64,000 nucleotides of DNA from Pseudomonadota bacterium. Its GTDB lineage: Bacteria > Myxococcota_A > UBA796 > SXON01. The notes below the pieces were generated by a model. The model did not search any database. It had not been told where the DNA came from and saw nothing but the letters and a program-made list of their open reading frames with translations. The stretch spans positions 1-64,000 of the forward strand of contig JAUXTN010000248.1 in NCBI GenBank assembly GCA_030684355.1. The letters run 5' to 3'. The translations under genes were made by a program, and so were the position numbers. This document shows, piece after piece, positions 1-12,600 of the stretch (position 1 is the stretch's first letter; each line of letters begins with the position of its first letter).

Positions 1-160
1 ACATGGGCCTGCCCGTCGAAGACGCCGGGCACCGGCGGCCCAACATCCGCCGGGACGGGTACGTCCGGAGGGCCGCCTGGCCCACGTCGGCAGTCGGGAA
101 CGGAAGCCCCCAAGCCGAGCTTCCCAGAATCGTCCCCTCCCGGCCCCACATTCCTCGGGT

Positions 161-1937
161 TCAGATTCTGAGTCCCGGCATTTCCGGCCGAGCGGGCGTC
201 CAGAACACCGTCTCTGACACGCCGAGATAGCCAAGGATCAGCAAGGCAACCTCCGATAGGCGCCCGGGGACGCGCCTCCAGGGGCCGCCCTCGATGCGCA
301 GGCGGAGGGCCTGCATCCCGCCAAAGTGCTCCATGGCCATCTCCGCGGTGAGGTTGGAGACCGGTCGCTTGGTGAACGGATGCATGATCTTCTCGCCGGC
401 GTCGCGGGCGGCCTTTCGCATCTGGAACTGCCAGTAGTTCCGGACCATCAGCGCCAGGACCATCACCAAGCCCAAGGCGCGCATGCGCGTGGGGGTCTTG
501 AGGAACATGGGTGACACCGCAGCGGGCCCCTTCAGCCAGCGGAAGCCCGTCGTGCCCTCCACGATCCCCTGGTGTCGATACTCCGCAAGGATGCGTGCGT
601 CGTCCCATCCGGGCGTGTCAAGATGGTCGGTCACGAGTGGGAAGCACGACGCGTGTCGCCGCTCGTGAACTACGGCATCTGGGTCGAGCTCCACGCCGGC
701 GCTCACCACCCAGACGATCTGCGTCGGGGCCTCCTCGCCCTTGGGAGGGCGGCCTCGCTTCGGCCGTGGCAACAGCCGCGTCTCCGCCTGCGCCGTCAAC
801 ACCACGCGATGGAACCGGAGTTTGGGGAGAGACTTCTGCGCTATCCAAGGGCCTCGTGCTCGCAGGACGCAGGCTTGCGGTTCACGCGCACCACGGCAGC
901 CGCCACGCCCATCTGTTCGGCCGCCAACCGGCCTTTCAATTGCGCCTCGAAGAGGGCCGCCAAGCTGTCCGAGTGGACGATGAGAAACCGCATTGTCTCG
1001 ACGCTCGGCACACCTTCCGTGGGGCCCGCTGCCCCTCCTTCGGGCGGGCGGTGCAGGAGGACTGGGAAGGGGGCCTCCACACTTTTCCCGCGATACAAGG
1101 TGGGTGGATCGCCTTTCAACCGTCCTGGATGGGAGCCGAGGACTGGCCACTGGGTCACGTCGGTCTCACCCGCCCACGCGTCGCGCACCAGCTCGGTTCG
1201 CAGGTTGTATGCGTCGGGGAGAAGGGAGACGAAGTGGAAGCCCGCCGAGAGTAGTTGGCCCAGAGTTTGTCCGTCGACGAGCTTGCAGTCACCGACGACG
1301 GTGACATCGTCCTCCTTGGGTAGCAGCTTGGCGAGTCGCGCGAGGTGGTCGCGGTTGGCGAGAGTCGGAGGTGTTGCCATCGAGCGTCGTGCACACCAGC
1401 GGGATGCCAGCGCTGCCGTGCAGCGTGAGGCCGAAGACGAGTGGCTTGAGGTCGGGGCGGAGGTCCTTGGAGTGGCCGAAGGTGGGCAGGGGGCCGCACG
1501 GCGAGACATCGGCGTACTCGCCATAGAACGAGTACGACGTGAAGTTTTGGTGGACAGAGTAGGTGGTCTCGCGGCCCGGGCGCTCGAGGTACCGTTGCAC
1601 CACCGCGGCGAGCAACGAGTCGGTGCCCGTGGCGTCGAGGTGATCCAGCGCGGCGGCGAGGCGGCTGTCGTCGAAGGCGTCTGCCTCCCGTCCCTTCCCA
1701 AGCAGCAGCTCCACGTCGGTCCGCCCGACCCAGTGATCCATCCTGAACAGGGCCACCCGACCGCACAGGATGTTCAACATCATCGTCACCACACAGTCGG
1801 CGTCGGAGACGCGAGAGAGCCGGTGTTGAGGGAGCGCCTCGTCGATGATCGCGTGAATGCCGAGATGATCGATCAGCGCGCGAAGCACAGGGAGATGAGC
1901 CACCGGAACGCCCACGGAGTCGACTTCTGGAAGTTGC
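161..1937 (-). pseudogene. Frameshifted IS1634-family transposase
   Basis: Remnant of a DDE transposase of the IS1634 type (N-terminal DUF4277-like region), about 590 codons spread over three frames. The N-terminal part reads from about 1937 to 1362 (SYSFYGEY, GHSKDLRPDLKPL, TTLDGNTSD). The middle reads on to about 850 (LPKEDDVTVVGDCKLVDG). The C-terminal part ends at 161 (VEGTTGFRWLKG, RALGLVMVLALMVRNYW). The D of DGNTSD, the D of VVGDCKL and the E of VEGTTGF look like the catalytic triad. At least two frameshifts, near 1362 and 850, break the gene. Upstream sequence stops being transposase-like exactly where a 72-base repeat begins at 1940, so the original start is probably missing. Family assignment is from motif recognition; the inactivation is seen directly. 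Confidence 0.75.
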
Positions 1938-1939
1938 GT

Positions 1940-2011
1940 GTCTACCGCTCGCGACACATGCGACACATCGTCGCGTGTCTCGGCATCCACGGGATTGTCT
2001 TCACCAAGGCG
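1940..2011 (+). repeat. 72-base inverted repeat, left copy
   Basis: This stretch is identical, in inverted orientation, to 2658-2729. In the right copy it is an internal piece of the DDE transposase gene coding for VYRSRHMRHIVACLGIHG and following residues. Here it is a displaced fragment wedged between the IS1634 remnant on the left and the serine-recombinase tail on the right. The copies are separated by 646 bases. Confidence 0.9.
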
Positions 2012-2012
2012 A

Positions 2013-2618
2013 GACCTGCCCCGCGTGTGGCGCGCCGCGTCCTCCACGCCCCAGCAACGCAAGAACCTGCTGCGGATCCTCGTCAGCGAGGTGACGCTCA
2101 CGCCCATCGACGTCCCGATGCGTGCCACCCGGGTCCAAGTTCTCTGGGAGTCGGGCGTGGTGACGGAGCACCAGCTACCGCGGGCACGGTACGCCGGGGG
2201 CGCGCGAGCGAGTCGTGACGCGGAGGCCCTCGTTCGGCGGCTCGTCTCCACCGGCGCGTACGACAAGGAGATCGCGGACACCCTCAACCACGAGCGCGCG
2301 GGCGGGCGCAGGTGGACCGAAGAGGCGGTCGCGCGCCTGCGCTTGCGCTTGGGAGTGTCCAGGCCGTTCGCGACCCCGGCGCACGAACCCGCCCCGGACC
2401 GACGCGGTGACGGGCTCTGGTCTTCGCGCGGCGTCGCCAGGCGGTTCGCCGTGAAGACACGCACGGTGAGCGGCTGGGTCAAGCTGGGCGTACTCGTCCC
2501 GGTCGACGGCGGAGGGCCCGCACGCGCGGCTTGGTTCGATCTCGACGACGACGCAATCCGGCGGGTAGAGGCCTACCTCGCGACCTCCGCCAAGTTCCAC
2601 CGCCGGGGTGCATCATGA
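2013..2618 (+). pseudogene. C-terminal fragment of a large serine recombinase
   Basis: The frame reads like the C-terminal end of recombinase-family (large serine integrase/resolvase) proteins. It has a region RKNLLRILVSEVTL followed by a short beta-rich stretch (VQVLWESGVVTE), then the conserved DAEALVRRLVSTGAYDKEIA and a helix-turn-helix-like tail (SSRGVARRFAVKTRTVSGWV). The catalytic Ser domain and zinc-ribbon region are absent: upstream sequence is the 72-base transposase fragment and then an IS remnant. Its end overlaps the end of the convergent transposase remnant by six bases. It is therefore a truncated, non-catalytic relic. The family call rests on resemblance to tails of myxobacterial recombinase proteins and was not checked by search. 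Confidence 0.6.
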
Positions 2619-3441
2619 GCAGAATGTCTCGATCTTACCGTGGCCCATCGGGCGGTACGCCTTGGTGAAGACAATCCCGTGGATGCCGAGACACGCGACG
2701 ATGTGTCGCATGTGTCGCGAGCGGTAGACCGCCCCGTTGTCGTAGTAGACCCGGGCCGGCTTGCCGTACTTCTGGAGCGAGCGTCGGTAGACGAGCTCGA
2801 GCGCCGGCAGGTCGCCCCGGAACGAGAAGCGGCCGTGCAGGCACATCCGCGAGTGGTCGTCGAGGAACGTGTAGAGGTACGCCCGGCGCTGTCCGCCGCG
2901 CTTCTCCGGGTCGGGCAACAGCGGCCCCTCGAGCATGTCCGACTGCCAGAGCTCGTTCGGGAACCCCGCCTCGAAGCGGTCGAGGTCCTCGTTCGAGGCC
3001 TGTCTCGGGCGACGTGCCGAGAGGTCCTGACCCTGCAGCGCCCGGTGGACCGTGCTGCGTTTGGCTTTTCCGGCCTCGATGTGCCCGAGCGCCTCGGCGA
3101 TCTCGATGAGACGGTCGAGCGACCGCGCGGGGACCTCGCGCTTGAGCGCGCAGAACAGGGCGATCTCCTCCTCGGTGAGCACGCGGACGCCGGGGGACGC
3201 CGTCGGCGCGTCGCGCAGCGCATCGAGCCCGCCGAGGCGGTAGCGGCGTACCCACGTACGCGGCGATGGCCTGGTAGCGGGCCAGGGCCCAGGTGTCGGA
3301 CAAGTAGACCTCCACGGTGTCGGCAGCCAGCGTGCCCGGCCTCGTCGCCGCCCTCGACGACGGTTCGGATGGGATCGGCAAGGCGGGCGTGCCGTCGTTC
3401 GCCAGGGCACATCCCAGCCAGCCCTCCCAATCGAAGGTCAG
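2613..3441 (-). pseudogene. Truncated, frameshifted DDE (rve-type) transposase
   Basis: Integrase-core transposase. Catalytic residues are visible in order: D in ELWQSDMLEGP, D in VYYDNGAVYRS, and E in the last residues MGHGKIETFCS, after which the frame stops, so the whole C-terminal domain is missing. The N-terminal helix-turn-helix region reads in another frame (LTFDWEGWLGCALANDG to ARYQAIAAYVGT) and shifts near 3255 into WVRRYRLGGLDALRD, so the gene is also frameshifted. The first recognisable codon is a CTG at 3441 overlapping the upstream ORF's TGA as CTGA, which looks like a mutated ATGA coupling. The expected spacer between the two helix-turn-helix parts also seems shortened. Both lesions argue for a dead element. 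Confidence 0.7.
2658..2729 (-). repeat. 72-base inverted repeat, right copy
   Basis: In-place copy of the inverted repeat, lying inside the DDE transposase remnant just before its third catalytic residue. It is identical to 1940-2011 on the opposite strand. Matching stops abruptly at both ends (position 2730 differs from 1939), as expected for a recombination or rearrangement junction rather than a terminal inverted repeat. Confidence 0.9.
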
Positions 3442-4082
3442 GCGCTGGCGATGTTCAGGGGCCCGTCCAGCCTCCGTCGAGCCAGAGCCAGGAGGACGGT
3501 GCGAGAGGCCGCACCCGCCTCGGCGCCGCGGTGCAGGAAGACGAGCCCGGTGGCGAGTGCGTAGATTCGTTCCGGGTCCTTCCACCGCCGGCGCCGGATG
3601 CCATCCGGAGGGGACAGTCCCCCTGGAAACAGCCTCTCGACTGGCTGTGGCTCGAATCGTTCGATGACGGCGGTGCGAAGGGCCTGCTGCAGCCGTACGG
3701 CGTCGGGGAGCACCGCGCTCAGCCAGCGCTGCACCGTCCGCCGGGAACCATGGCCTTCGAGCGCGGGGTGAAGTTCGTCATAGGCGTGGACGCCGAGCCC
3801 CGACGAGAGCCACGCCCAGAGCTTCACCAGCAACACCAGCAGGACGACGTGCCGGCGCCCGACCTCGTCAGGGCTGCGGTCCAGCCGCGTGGTCGTCGTC
3901 CCGTGGAGGCGCCAGCGCCGACGGAGGACGGTCGCCACCCCCACGCCACGGTCCGTGAGGACCAGCAGCCGGCGCGGCTTCCAGTCGTGCCTGTGCCACC
4001 CTGGGCCGGGACGCTCCTCTTCGTGGAGCCACGCGCCATCCGCGCGGCTCGCGTACGCCCCGATGATCCCCGCCCCCACCAT
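3438..4082 (-). CDS. Hypothetical protein upstream of transposase remnant
   Basis: 214-residue basic protein immediately upstream of the DDE transposase remnant and in the same direction; its TGA overlaps the first transposase codon, so the two were probably translated together as one mobile element. The N-terminal half is rich in Arg and Trp (LLVLTDRGVGVATVLRRRWR). The middle has a hydrophobic helix (HVVLLVLLVKLWAWL), and the rest is helical with a possible helix-turn-helix around GSRRTVQRWLSAVLPDAVRL. I do not recognise a catalytic domain. It may be a DNA-binding accessory protein of the element. The start is uncertain, because the 5' side at 4083-4299 shows no obvious ribosome site or continuation. 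Confidence 0.45.
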   Translation of the reverse strand: MVGAGIIGAYASRADGAWLHEEERPGPGWHRHDWKPRRLLVLTDRGVGVATVLRRRWRLHGTTTTRLDRSPDEVGRRHVVLLVLLVKLWAWLSSGLGVHAYDELHPALEGHGSRRTVQRWLSAVLPDAVRLQQALRTAVIERFEPQPVERLFPGGLSPPDGIRRRRWKDPERIYALATGLVFLHRGAEAGAASRTVLLALARRRLDGPLNIASA

Positions 4083-4299
4083 GCCCTCGATCTGGGGATC
4101 GGCGACGCGGACGGCATCCCCTGGTCAGCGCCGCCGTCCCAAGGCCATCAACCGGTGGATGGGTTTGGGATGAGGGATCCCTGTGTGGAACGGGGGGCTG
4201 CGGGGGTGGGAGGAATTCGTGGGACAGGACAGGCGTGAGTGACCGGCCCCGGAGCAGGAGCCGCTCGGCAAGGCTGTCCTCGATCAGCATGAGCATGGC

Positions 4300-4815
4300 T
4301 TGGTCGCGCTCGGCATCACTGTCCGCCAAGCAGAGACTCGCGTGCGTGTGCCATGGTCCGAGCCCGACCGAGGGGTCATCGTCGCTCCCCTCCTCCACAC
4401 GGCGGACGAGGTCGCCTCGGGCGAGATCGCGCACGCCATCCGCTTCATCCTCCGCAACGAGTCGATCCGCTCGGGTGTCTACATCCACCCCGCCACCCAC
4501 TCGACCGGCGCGGCCACCGGCGCCGAGACCGCGCCGCCGTATGGCGCACACCTCCGCTCGCGCGCCGACTACCCGCTCGACACGCTCCCGAACGACGCGT
4601 CGCGTACGGTCGCGCGCGCGCTCCAGACCTACGGCATGTACCTCGCGGACGGCGGCAACGTCGCGCTCCCCGCGCGGAGCGACCGGTCGACCACCGCGAA
4701 CTGGGCCGACCTGATGGAGTCCCGCGACTCGAGGCGATCCAGCCCTCGGACTTCGAGCTCCTGCCACTCGGGGCCCCGATCGACCTCACCTACGACGGCG
4801 TCCGCACCGAGCAGC
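4300..4815 (+). pseudogene. Broken fragment of a secreted-protein C-terminal domain
   Basis: The first frame reads EVASGEIAHAIRFILRN, GVYIHPATHSTG, APPYGAHLRSRADYPL and ALQTYGMYLADGGNVAL, a pattern I recognise from the C-terminal part of hypothetical secreted proteins of myxobacteria. At about 4728 the reading moves to another frame, which continues as LEAIQPSDFELLPLGAPIDL, so an indel split the gene. The N-terminal part is missing and the fragment abuts the mobile-element debris, which suggests truncation by insertion or deletion. The end is approximate because the second frame lacks a nearby stop. The function of the intact protein is unknown to me. Confidence 0.55.
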
Positions 4816-4832
4816 GAGGCGCGCCCGGCCGA

Positions 4833-5783
4833 TCAGAGCTGGTCGATCCAGTCCGCGAGCTTCTTGCGCACGGGCCCGGCGGACTCCAGGTCGCGCCGGT
4901 CCTGCAGCAGCTTCTTCGCCTCGGAGCGCTTGCCGATGCGGCTCCCGATGTCGAACACCGCCTCCGCCGCCGCTACCCGCACGCTCTGGAGCGGATCCGC
5001 GAGGTGCTTCGAGGGCACGGAGAGGCTGCGGCTCCGCTCGCCGATGGCCTGGAGCGCCTCGACCCGCGCGTCGTCCCCGCCATTGGTGGCCACCCAGCCC
5101 GCGGCGGCCTCGTGATCGCCGGGGCTGCCGGTGCCGCGCTTCCAACGCGCCCGGACCACGCGCCAGGCCTTGAACTGGACATCCGAGTCGGAGTCGTTCT
5201 TCAGCACCCACACGATGGCGTTCGTCATCGAGGCGTCGGTCTCGTAGCGGACGAGCGCGTCCATCCGCGACTCCGCCGTGCCGCTCTTCAGCGCGTCCGG
5301 CACCTGCTCCACCGTGAACTCGCCCGCAGGGGCGGCCACGGGGGTCGTCGCGGCGGCGGCGGCCGGTCGGTTGCCCCCCTTCGCGCCGATGACAGGAATG
5401 AGATCGAGCGCCGCCTGGTCCTCGGGGGTGTACGGCCGCGCGGCGACGGGCTCCGGAGCGTCCTTCTTGATGCGGTCCGGGGCGACCCGCGCGAGATCGG
5501 GCCACACCTCGACCACCTTGCCGCTGCCGACGATCTGGCGGTTCTCGGTGCCGGCGAGCGGCGGCCCCAGGAGCACCAGCGGCGCGTCCACCGCCAGCCC
5601 CTGCACGGCCCCCGCCTTCACGAGCGCCTGCCCGTCCTGTCGCGTCATTTCCCACACCGTCACCGCGGGGGCCACGGGCGTCTCGACGACCACCGGCTCC
5701 TCGGTCTTCGTGTCACCGAAGCCGCCGCAGGCGAGGAGGACGAACAAGGAACCAACGAGAACGGGCGGGACATACGAGCGCAA
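4833..5783 (-). CDS. HEAT-repeat lipoprotein
   Basis: 316-residue predicted lipoprotein. A short hydrophobic signal with lipobox (VLLACGG, Cys near residue 19) is followed by a beta-rich N-terminal half that mentions no known fold to me. A helical C-terminal half (from about residue 170) then has spaced helices such as ESRMDALVRYE, DVQFKAWRVVRARW and LQSVRVAAAEAVFDIGSRIG, typical of HEAT repeats. The start is a TTG at 5783, chosen because GGAGG lies five bases upstream and the signal peptide begins right there; no ATG fits. The protein should be anchored in the envelope, where HEAT repeats usually act as scaffolds. Its partner is unknown. It follows the kinase gene on the same strand by about 107 bases. 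Confidence 0.75.
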   Translation of the reverse strand: MRSYVPPVLVGSLFVLLACGGFGDTKTEEPVVVETPVAPAVTVWEMTRQDGQALVKAGAVQGLAVDAPLVLLGPPLAGTENRQIVGSGKVVEVWPDLARVAPDRIKKDAPEPVAARPYTPEDQAALDLIPVIGAKGGNRPAAAAATTPVAAPAGEFTVEQVPDALKSGTAESRMDALVRYETDASMTNAIVWVLKNDSDSDVQFKAWRVVRARWKRGTGSPGDHEAAAGWVATNGGDDARVEALQAIGERSRSLSVPSKHLADPLQSVRVAAAEAVFDIGSRIGKRSEAKKLLQDRRDLESAGPVRKKLADWIDQL

Positions 5784-5838
5784 CGCGGCCTCCGAACGGG
5801 AGCCCCGCTAACCGGAACGCCGGTGTTCCACCCATAAG

Positions 5839-5890
5839 GGCGCCTCGCCGACCCGATAAAGTGAGCCAGGACGTGCGCTAGCCGGCCTGC

Positions 5891-5894
<4 letters not shown>
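5839..5894 (-). repeat. Intergenic hairpin repeat, copy A
   Basis: On the minus strand the sequence starts at the kinase stop codon as GTAGGCAGGCCGGCTA, then continues CACGTCCTG, TTTATCG and GGCGAGGCGCC. The same blocks in the same order occur after the stop of another minus-strand gene at 25577-25630. The first block forms an imperfect hairpin containing the stop codon. It could act as a transcription terminator or be a small dispersed repeat. Confidence 0.5.
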
Positions 5895-7609
<1,715 letters not shown>

Positions 7610-7664
7610 CCGGGGGGAACGCTACCATGCGGAGCCCTCGAGGTGGGGGTAGACTCCGGCCACG

Positions 7665-9605
7665 ATGTCCCGCTTTCTCGGCCCACCCCGCCCCACGGCG
7701 CCCCTCGCGCGCGGCCTCCGTTGGGGGCTGGTGCTCGGGGGGCTCGCCGGGTGCGGCCCCATGGACGAGGACTCGGGCGGCCCGGAGATCGTGCTCGTCG
7801 ACGTGGACGGGGACGGCTGGGCGCTCCCGCTCGACTGCGACGACACGCTCGTGGGCATCCACCCCGGCGCCACCGAGCGCTGCAACGGCGGCGACGACGA
7901 CTGTGACGGGCAGATCGACGACCACCCGATCGACGGGTTCTGGGGTTGGCTCGACATGGACCGCGACGGCTGGGGAGACGCCGCTACGCGCGACCTCTGG
8001 TGCGGCGACTTCGAGGCCGTCACGCTCCCCTGGGTCACCAACGACGGGGACTGTGACGACGGCGACTTCACCGTCCACCCCAACGCGGTCGAGACCTGCG
8101 GGGACGCCACCGACGAGGACTGCGACGGCAACCACAACGACCTCGGCGCCTCCGGCTGCGTGCCCTGGTACGAGGACCTCGACGGGGACGGCGTCGGCAT
8201 CGAGAGCGACCGGTGCCTGTGCGAGGCCGAGGGCAACTACAGGGCGGCGTCCGCGGGCGACTGCGACGACGGCGACCGCGAGCGCATCGACACCTGCGGC
8301 GTCTCCGGGGCCCACAGCCTGGAGAGCGCGGACATCGCGATCGTGGGCGCCTCCCCGCGGGACGGCGCGGGCTCGGCGGTGGCCGCGGTGGGCGATCCGG
8401 ACGGGGACGGCTGGCCGGACCTCGTGATCGCGGGGACCGGCACGCGAGCGACATGGCGCCTCGTGCGCGGGCCGTACGCGGGCGACAAGGACCTCGGCGC
8501 GGCGAGCGCGGTCTTCTCGGAGTCCACGCTCTCCTCGGCGGTCTCCGCCACGGCCTCGGGCGGCGTGGATCTCGACGCGGACGGCGCCGACGACATCGTC
8601 ATCGCCGGCTACGGGCTCGACGGCGCGTCGGGCTCGCGCTGGGTCGGCGTGGCCTACGTGGTGTCCGGCGCGGTGTCGGGCACGGTCGACCTCGACGCCG
8701 CGGACGCCCGGTTCCTCGGCCCGAACACGACCGCGCAGTTCTCGATCGACGTCGCCGCGTCCCCGGACACCGACGGGGATGGCATCGGGGACCTCCTGGT
8801 CGGCGGCACGTGGAGCGAGAGCGCGTGGCTCTTCCGCGGCCCGCTCGACGGCCCGATGGAGACGGCGGACGCCGCGCTCACCCTCACCGACGCGGGCGGG
8901 CGGCTCGGAACCTCGGTCGCCGCCGCCGGCGATGTCGACGGCGACGGCCTCGCCGACCTCCTGGCAGGGGCGCAGACCGCGGGCGACGCATCCGTGGGGG
9001 CCGCGTGGCTCGTGTCGGGCGGGACCTCCGGGCCCATCAATGAGGCCGACGCGACCGCCGTCCTCTGGGGGGCCGCCCCCATAAGCTTCACCGGGGCGAG
9101 CGTGGCGGGCCCGGGCGATGTCGATGGCGACGGCTACGACGACGTGCTGGTGGGCGGCCCCGCGACCGTCGGCGCGATGTTCCAGGCGGGCAGCGTCTGG
9201 CTCGTTCACGGCCCGGTCTCCGGGTCGTTCGCGCTCGACGACGCCGCCGCGCGGGTGGACGGCATCGCGATCCAGAGCGGCGCGTTCGTGACCGGGCGCG
9301 CCGGCGATGTCGACGCCGACGGCGCCGCCGACCTCCTCGTGGGGGTCCCAAACGCCGACACGGTCGGGACGCTCGGAGGCGCGGCGATGCTCTTCTTCGG
9401 ACCTGTCTCCGGCACGGTCCGCACCGTCGACGCCGACGTGCGCCTCTACGGCCTGGCGGCGGGGGACACCGCGGGCACCGCCGTCGCGGGCGCGGGCGAT
9501 CTCGACAAGGACGGCTACGACGACCTCCTCGTGGGCGTCCCGGGGCTCGACCTCGGCGCGCTGGATGCCGGCGGCGCCTACGTCTGGCGCGGAGGCCCCC
9601 GATGA
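7665..9605 (+). CDS. MopE/FG-GAP lipoprotein (shorter of tandem pair)
   Basis: 646-residue secreted lipoprotein with lipobox LAGC near residue 29. Residues from about 45 to 210 hold two to three Cys/Asp-rich putative metal-binding repeats of the MopE type (LDCDDTLVGIHPGATERC, DDDCDGQIDD). The rest contains seven FG-GAP/integrin-alpha-like calcium-binding repeats with signatures such as GDVDGDGYDDVLVGGP and GDLDKDGYDDLLVGVPG, enough for a complete seven-bladed beta-propeller. It is likely surface exposed, binding Ca2+ and perhaps copper. Its stop overlaps the next gene's ATG as ATGA, so the two are co-translated. The combination is common in myxobacterial surface proteins; a specific ligand cannot be named. 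Confidence 0.85.
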   Translation: MSRFLGPPRPTAPLARGLRWGLVLGGLAGCGPMDEDSGGPEIVLVDVDGDGWALPLDCDDTLVGIHPGATERCNGGDDDCDGQIDDHPIDGFWGWLDMDRDGWGDAATRDLWCGDFEAVTLPWVTNDGDCDDGDFTVHPNAVETCGDATDEDCDGNHNDLGASGCVPWYEDLDGDGVGIESDRCLCEAEGNYRAASAGDCDDGDRERIDTCGVSGAHSLESADIAIVGASPRDGAGSAVAAVGDPDGDGWPDLVIAGTGTRATWRLVRGPYAGDKDLGAASAVFSESTLSSAVSATASGGVDLDADGADDIVIAGYGLDGASGSRWVGVAYVVSGAVSGTVDLDAADARFLGPNTTAQFSIDVAASPDTDGDGIGDLLVGGTWSESAWLFRGPLDGPMETADAALTLTDAGGRLGTSVAAAGDVDGDGLADLLAGAQTAGDASVGAAWLVSGGTSGPINEADATAVLWGAAPISFTGASVAGPGDVDGDGYDDVLVGGPATVGAMFQAGSVWLVHGPVSGSFALDDAAARVDGIAIQSGAFVTGRAGDVDADGAADLLVGVPNADTVGTLGGAAMLFFGPVSGTVRTVDADVRLYGLAAGDTAGTAVAGAGDLDKDGYDDLLVGVPGLDLGALDAGGAYVWRGGPR

Positions 9606-12600
9606 GATCCATCGTGACCCTCCTCCTGCTCGGCACGCTCGCGGGCTGCGAGTGGGTGCGCATCCCCGAGAACGGCGCGGTCTATGACCTCGACGGCGAC
9701 GGGTGGGCCTCCGACCGCGACTGCGACGACTTCAACGACAACGCGTACCCCCTCGCCCACGAGAGCTGCAACGGCGTCGACAACAACTGCTCCGGCTCCG
9801 AGGACGACGCCGACGACGCCACGGTCTGGTACCGGGACCTCGACGGGGACGTCTACGGCGACGCCGGCGCGTGGATCACCGCCTGCGACGCGCCGATCGG
9901 CTACGTCGAGGCGCCCTTCGACTGTGACGACTCCGACGAGGACGTGTTCCCCGGGGCGCTCGAGGACGACTGCACCGATCCGAAGGACTACAACTGCGAC
10001 GGCTTCCCGGCCTCGTGGGACAACGACAACGACGGGGTCGTGGGCTGCCTCGACTGCGACGACGGCAACGCCAGCCGCCACCCGGGCGCGGTGGAGACCT
10101 GCAACGGCGTCGACGACGACTGCAACGGGATCGCGGACGACGGGGACCTCCCCACGCACACCTGGTGGTTCGACGGCGACGGCGACGGGTGGGGCGGCGA
10201 CGACATCTCGCTCGACGCCTGCGCGCGGCCCGACGGCTTCAGCGCGACGGACACCGACTGCGACGACGCCGATGCCGCCCGGCACCCCGACGCACCGGAG
10301 GCCTGCGACGGTCTCGACAACGACTGCGACGACGTCGTGGACGAGGCGGACCGGTTCGGGAACGACCGGTGGTACACCGACCTGGATGGCGACGGCTACG
10401 GCGACGCCGCCACGTGGGAGGCCTCCTGCGAGCCGCTCCCCGGGCGCCTCGCGATCGGCGACGACTGCGACGACGCCGACGCCGCCATCCATCCGGACGC
10501 GACCGAGCACTGCGACCGCATCGACGAGGATTGCGACGGGGTCGTGGACGATGACGCCGTCGATCCCCTGACCTGGTACCGGGACGACGACCGCGACGCG
10601 TGGGGCGACGACACCGACATCGCCCTCGCCTGCACGCGGCCCGCGGGCTTTATCGCCCTGCCCGGAGACTGCGACGACAGCGACATCGACGTGAACCCCT
10701 CCGCGAGCGAGTACTGCGACTCCGTCGACGACGACTGCGACGGCGAAGTCGACGAGGACGACGCCGTGAACGGGCTGCCCTGGTACGCGGACATCGACGG
10801 CGATGGATGGGGCGACTACGCCGACGTCATCTTCGCCTGCGCCGCGCCGCCGGACCGCATCGCCGACGGTGGCGACTGCGACGACACCGACATCGCCTTC
10901 CACCCGCGCGCGTTGGAGATCGACTGCAGCGATCCCGCCGACTACAACTGCGACGGCTCGACCGGGCGCGTCGACCTCGACGTCGACGGCTGGTCGGCCT
11001 GCCAGGACTGTGACGACGCCGACGCCGACACGAGCCCGTCCGCCGAGGAGACGTGCAACGGCTCCGACGACGACTGCGACGGGGACACCGACGAGGACGC
11101 CGCGGACGCCCTGGCCTGGTACGCGGACGTGGACGGCGACGGCTTCGGTGACGACGCCTCGTTCGACCTCGCGTGCGACGCGCCGGCGGGCGCGGTGGCG
11201 GTCGGCGGCGACTGCGACGATGCCACGTCGGCCGTGAACCCGGGCGAGCCCGAGGACTGCGCCACGCCGGACGACGACGACTGTGACGGCGACACGAACC
11301 TCAGCGGCATCGGCTGCACGGACTGGTACGCGGACGGCGACGGCGACGGCTACGGCGCCGAGACGGGCGCCTGCCTCTGCGAAGCCGAGGAGCCCTACGT
11401 CGTGGCGGTCGCGTTGGATTGTGACGACGCCGACCTGGCCGTGAATCCGGACGCCGTGGAGGTCTGCGGCAACGGCGCGGACGACGACTGTGACGACGCC
11501 GCGCCGGGGTGCGGCGTCGCAGGCGAGCGGTCCCTCGTCGAGGCGGACGGGAGGATCGACGGTGCCGCCGCGAGCGACGGCCTCGGCACCTCCCTGGCGA
11601 GCCCCGGCGATCTCGATGGGGATGGCCTGGACGACCTGCTCGTCGGCGCGCCCGGCGTAGACGACGGCGCGATGGGAGCCGGCGCGGTCTACCTGTTCGG
11701 GGGCCCGGTGACGGGTACGAGCACCGCGGACGCCGATCAGACGTGGCTGGGCGAGGCCGAAAACGACAACGTCGGCGGCGCCATGGTGGCGGGCGACTTC
11801 GACGGAGACGGCCTCCAGGACCTCGTCTTCGGTGCGCCCTACGAGAGCAGCGCTGGCGCACTTGCCGGCGCCGTCTACCTCCTGCTCGGGCCCGCGGTCG
11901 GGGGTAGCCTCTCCAGCGCCGACGCCAGGTATCTGGGCGCGGATGCCGACGACTACGCCGGCATCTCGCTCGCGGCCTCGCCGGACAGCGACGGCGACGG
12001 TGACGAGGAGCTCGCCGTGGGCGCCTCCCGGGAGACGCTCGAGAGCGGTGGCGCCGGCGCCGTGTACGTCTTCGACACCACCCCGCTCGGGACCGGCGCG
12101 GTGGCCGACGCACCGGGGCTCCTCGTGGGGGCCACGAACGGCGACTTCTTCGGCCGCGCGCTCGTCGCCGGCGACATGGACGGGGACGGCCTCGGCGACC
12201 TCGCGGTCGGCGCCTACGGAGACGACGGGGCCACGCTCAACGGGGGCGCCGTCTACCTCTACCTCGGTCCCATCGGCGGCCGGGTGGAGACCGCCGGCGC
12301 GGACGGCGTCCGATACGGGCTGGGCTCCTCGGACTTTGCCGGGTACGCCCTCGCGGTCGGCGACACCGACGCCGACGGCTACGACGACCTCGTGGTCGGC
12401 GCATCGGGCAACGACGACGGGGGGGCCAACGCCGGCGCCGCCTATGTCGTCCGGGGCCCCATGCTCGGCACGAGCTTCGTGGACGACGACGCCACCCTGC
12501 TCGGTGAGCCGAGAGACGGCGCGGGCCTCGCGCTCGCGGTCGGCGACCTCGACGATGACGGCTTCGACGACGTGGCCGTGAGCAGCGAAGGAACGCTCTA

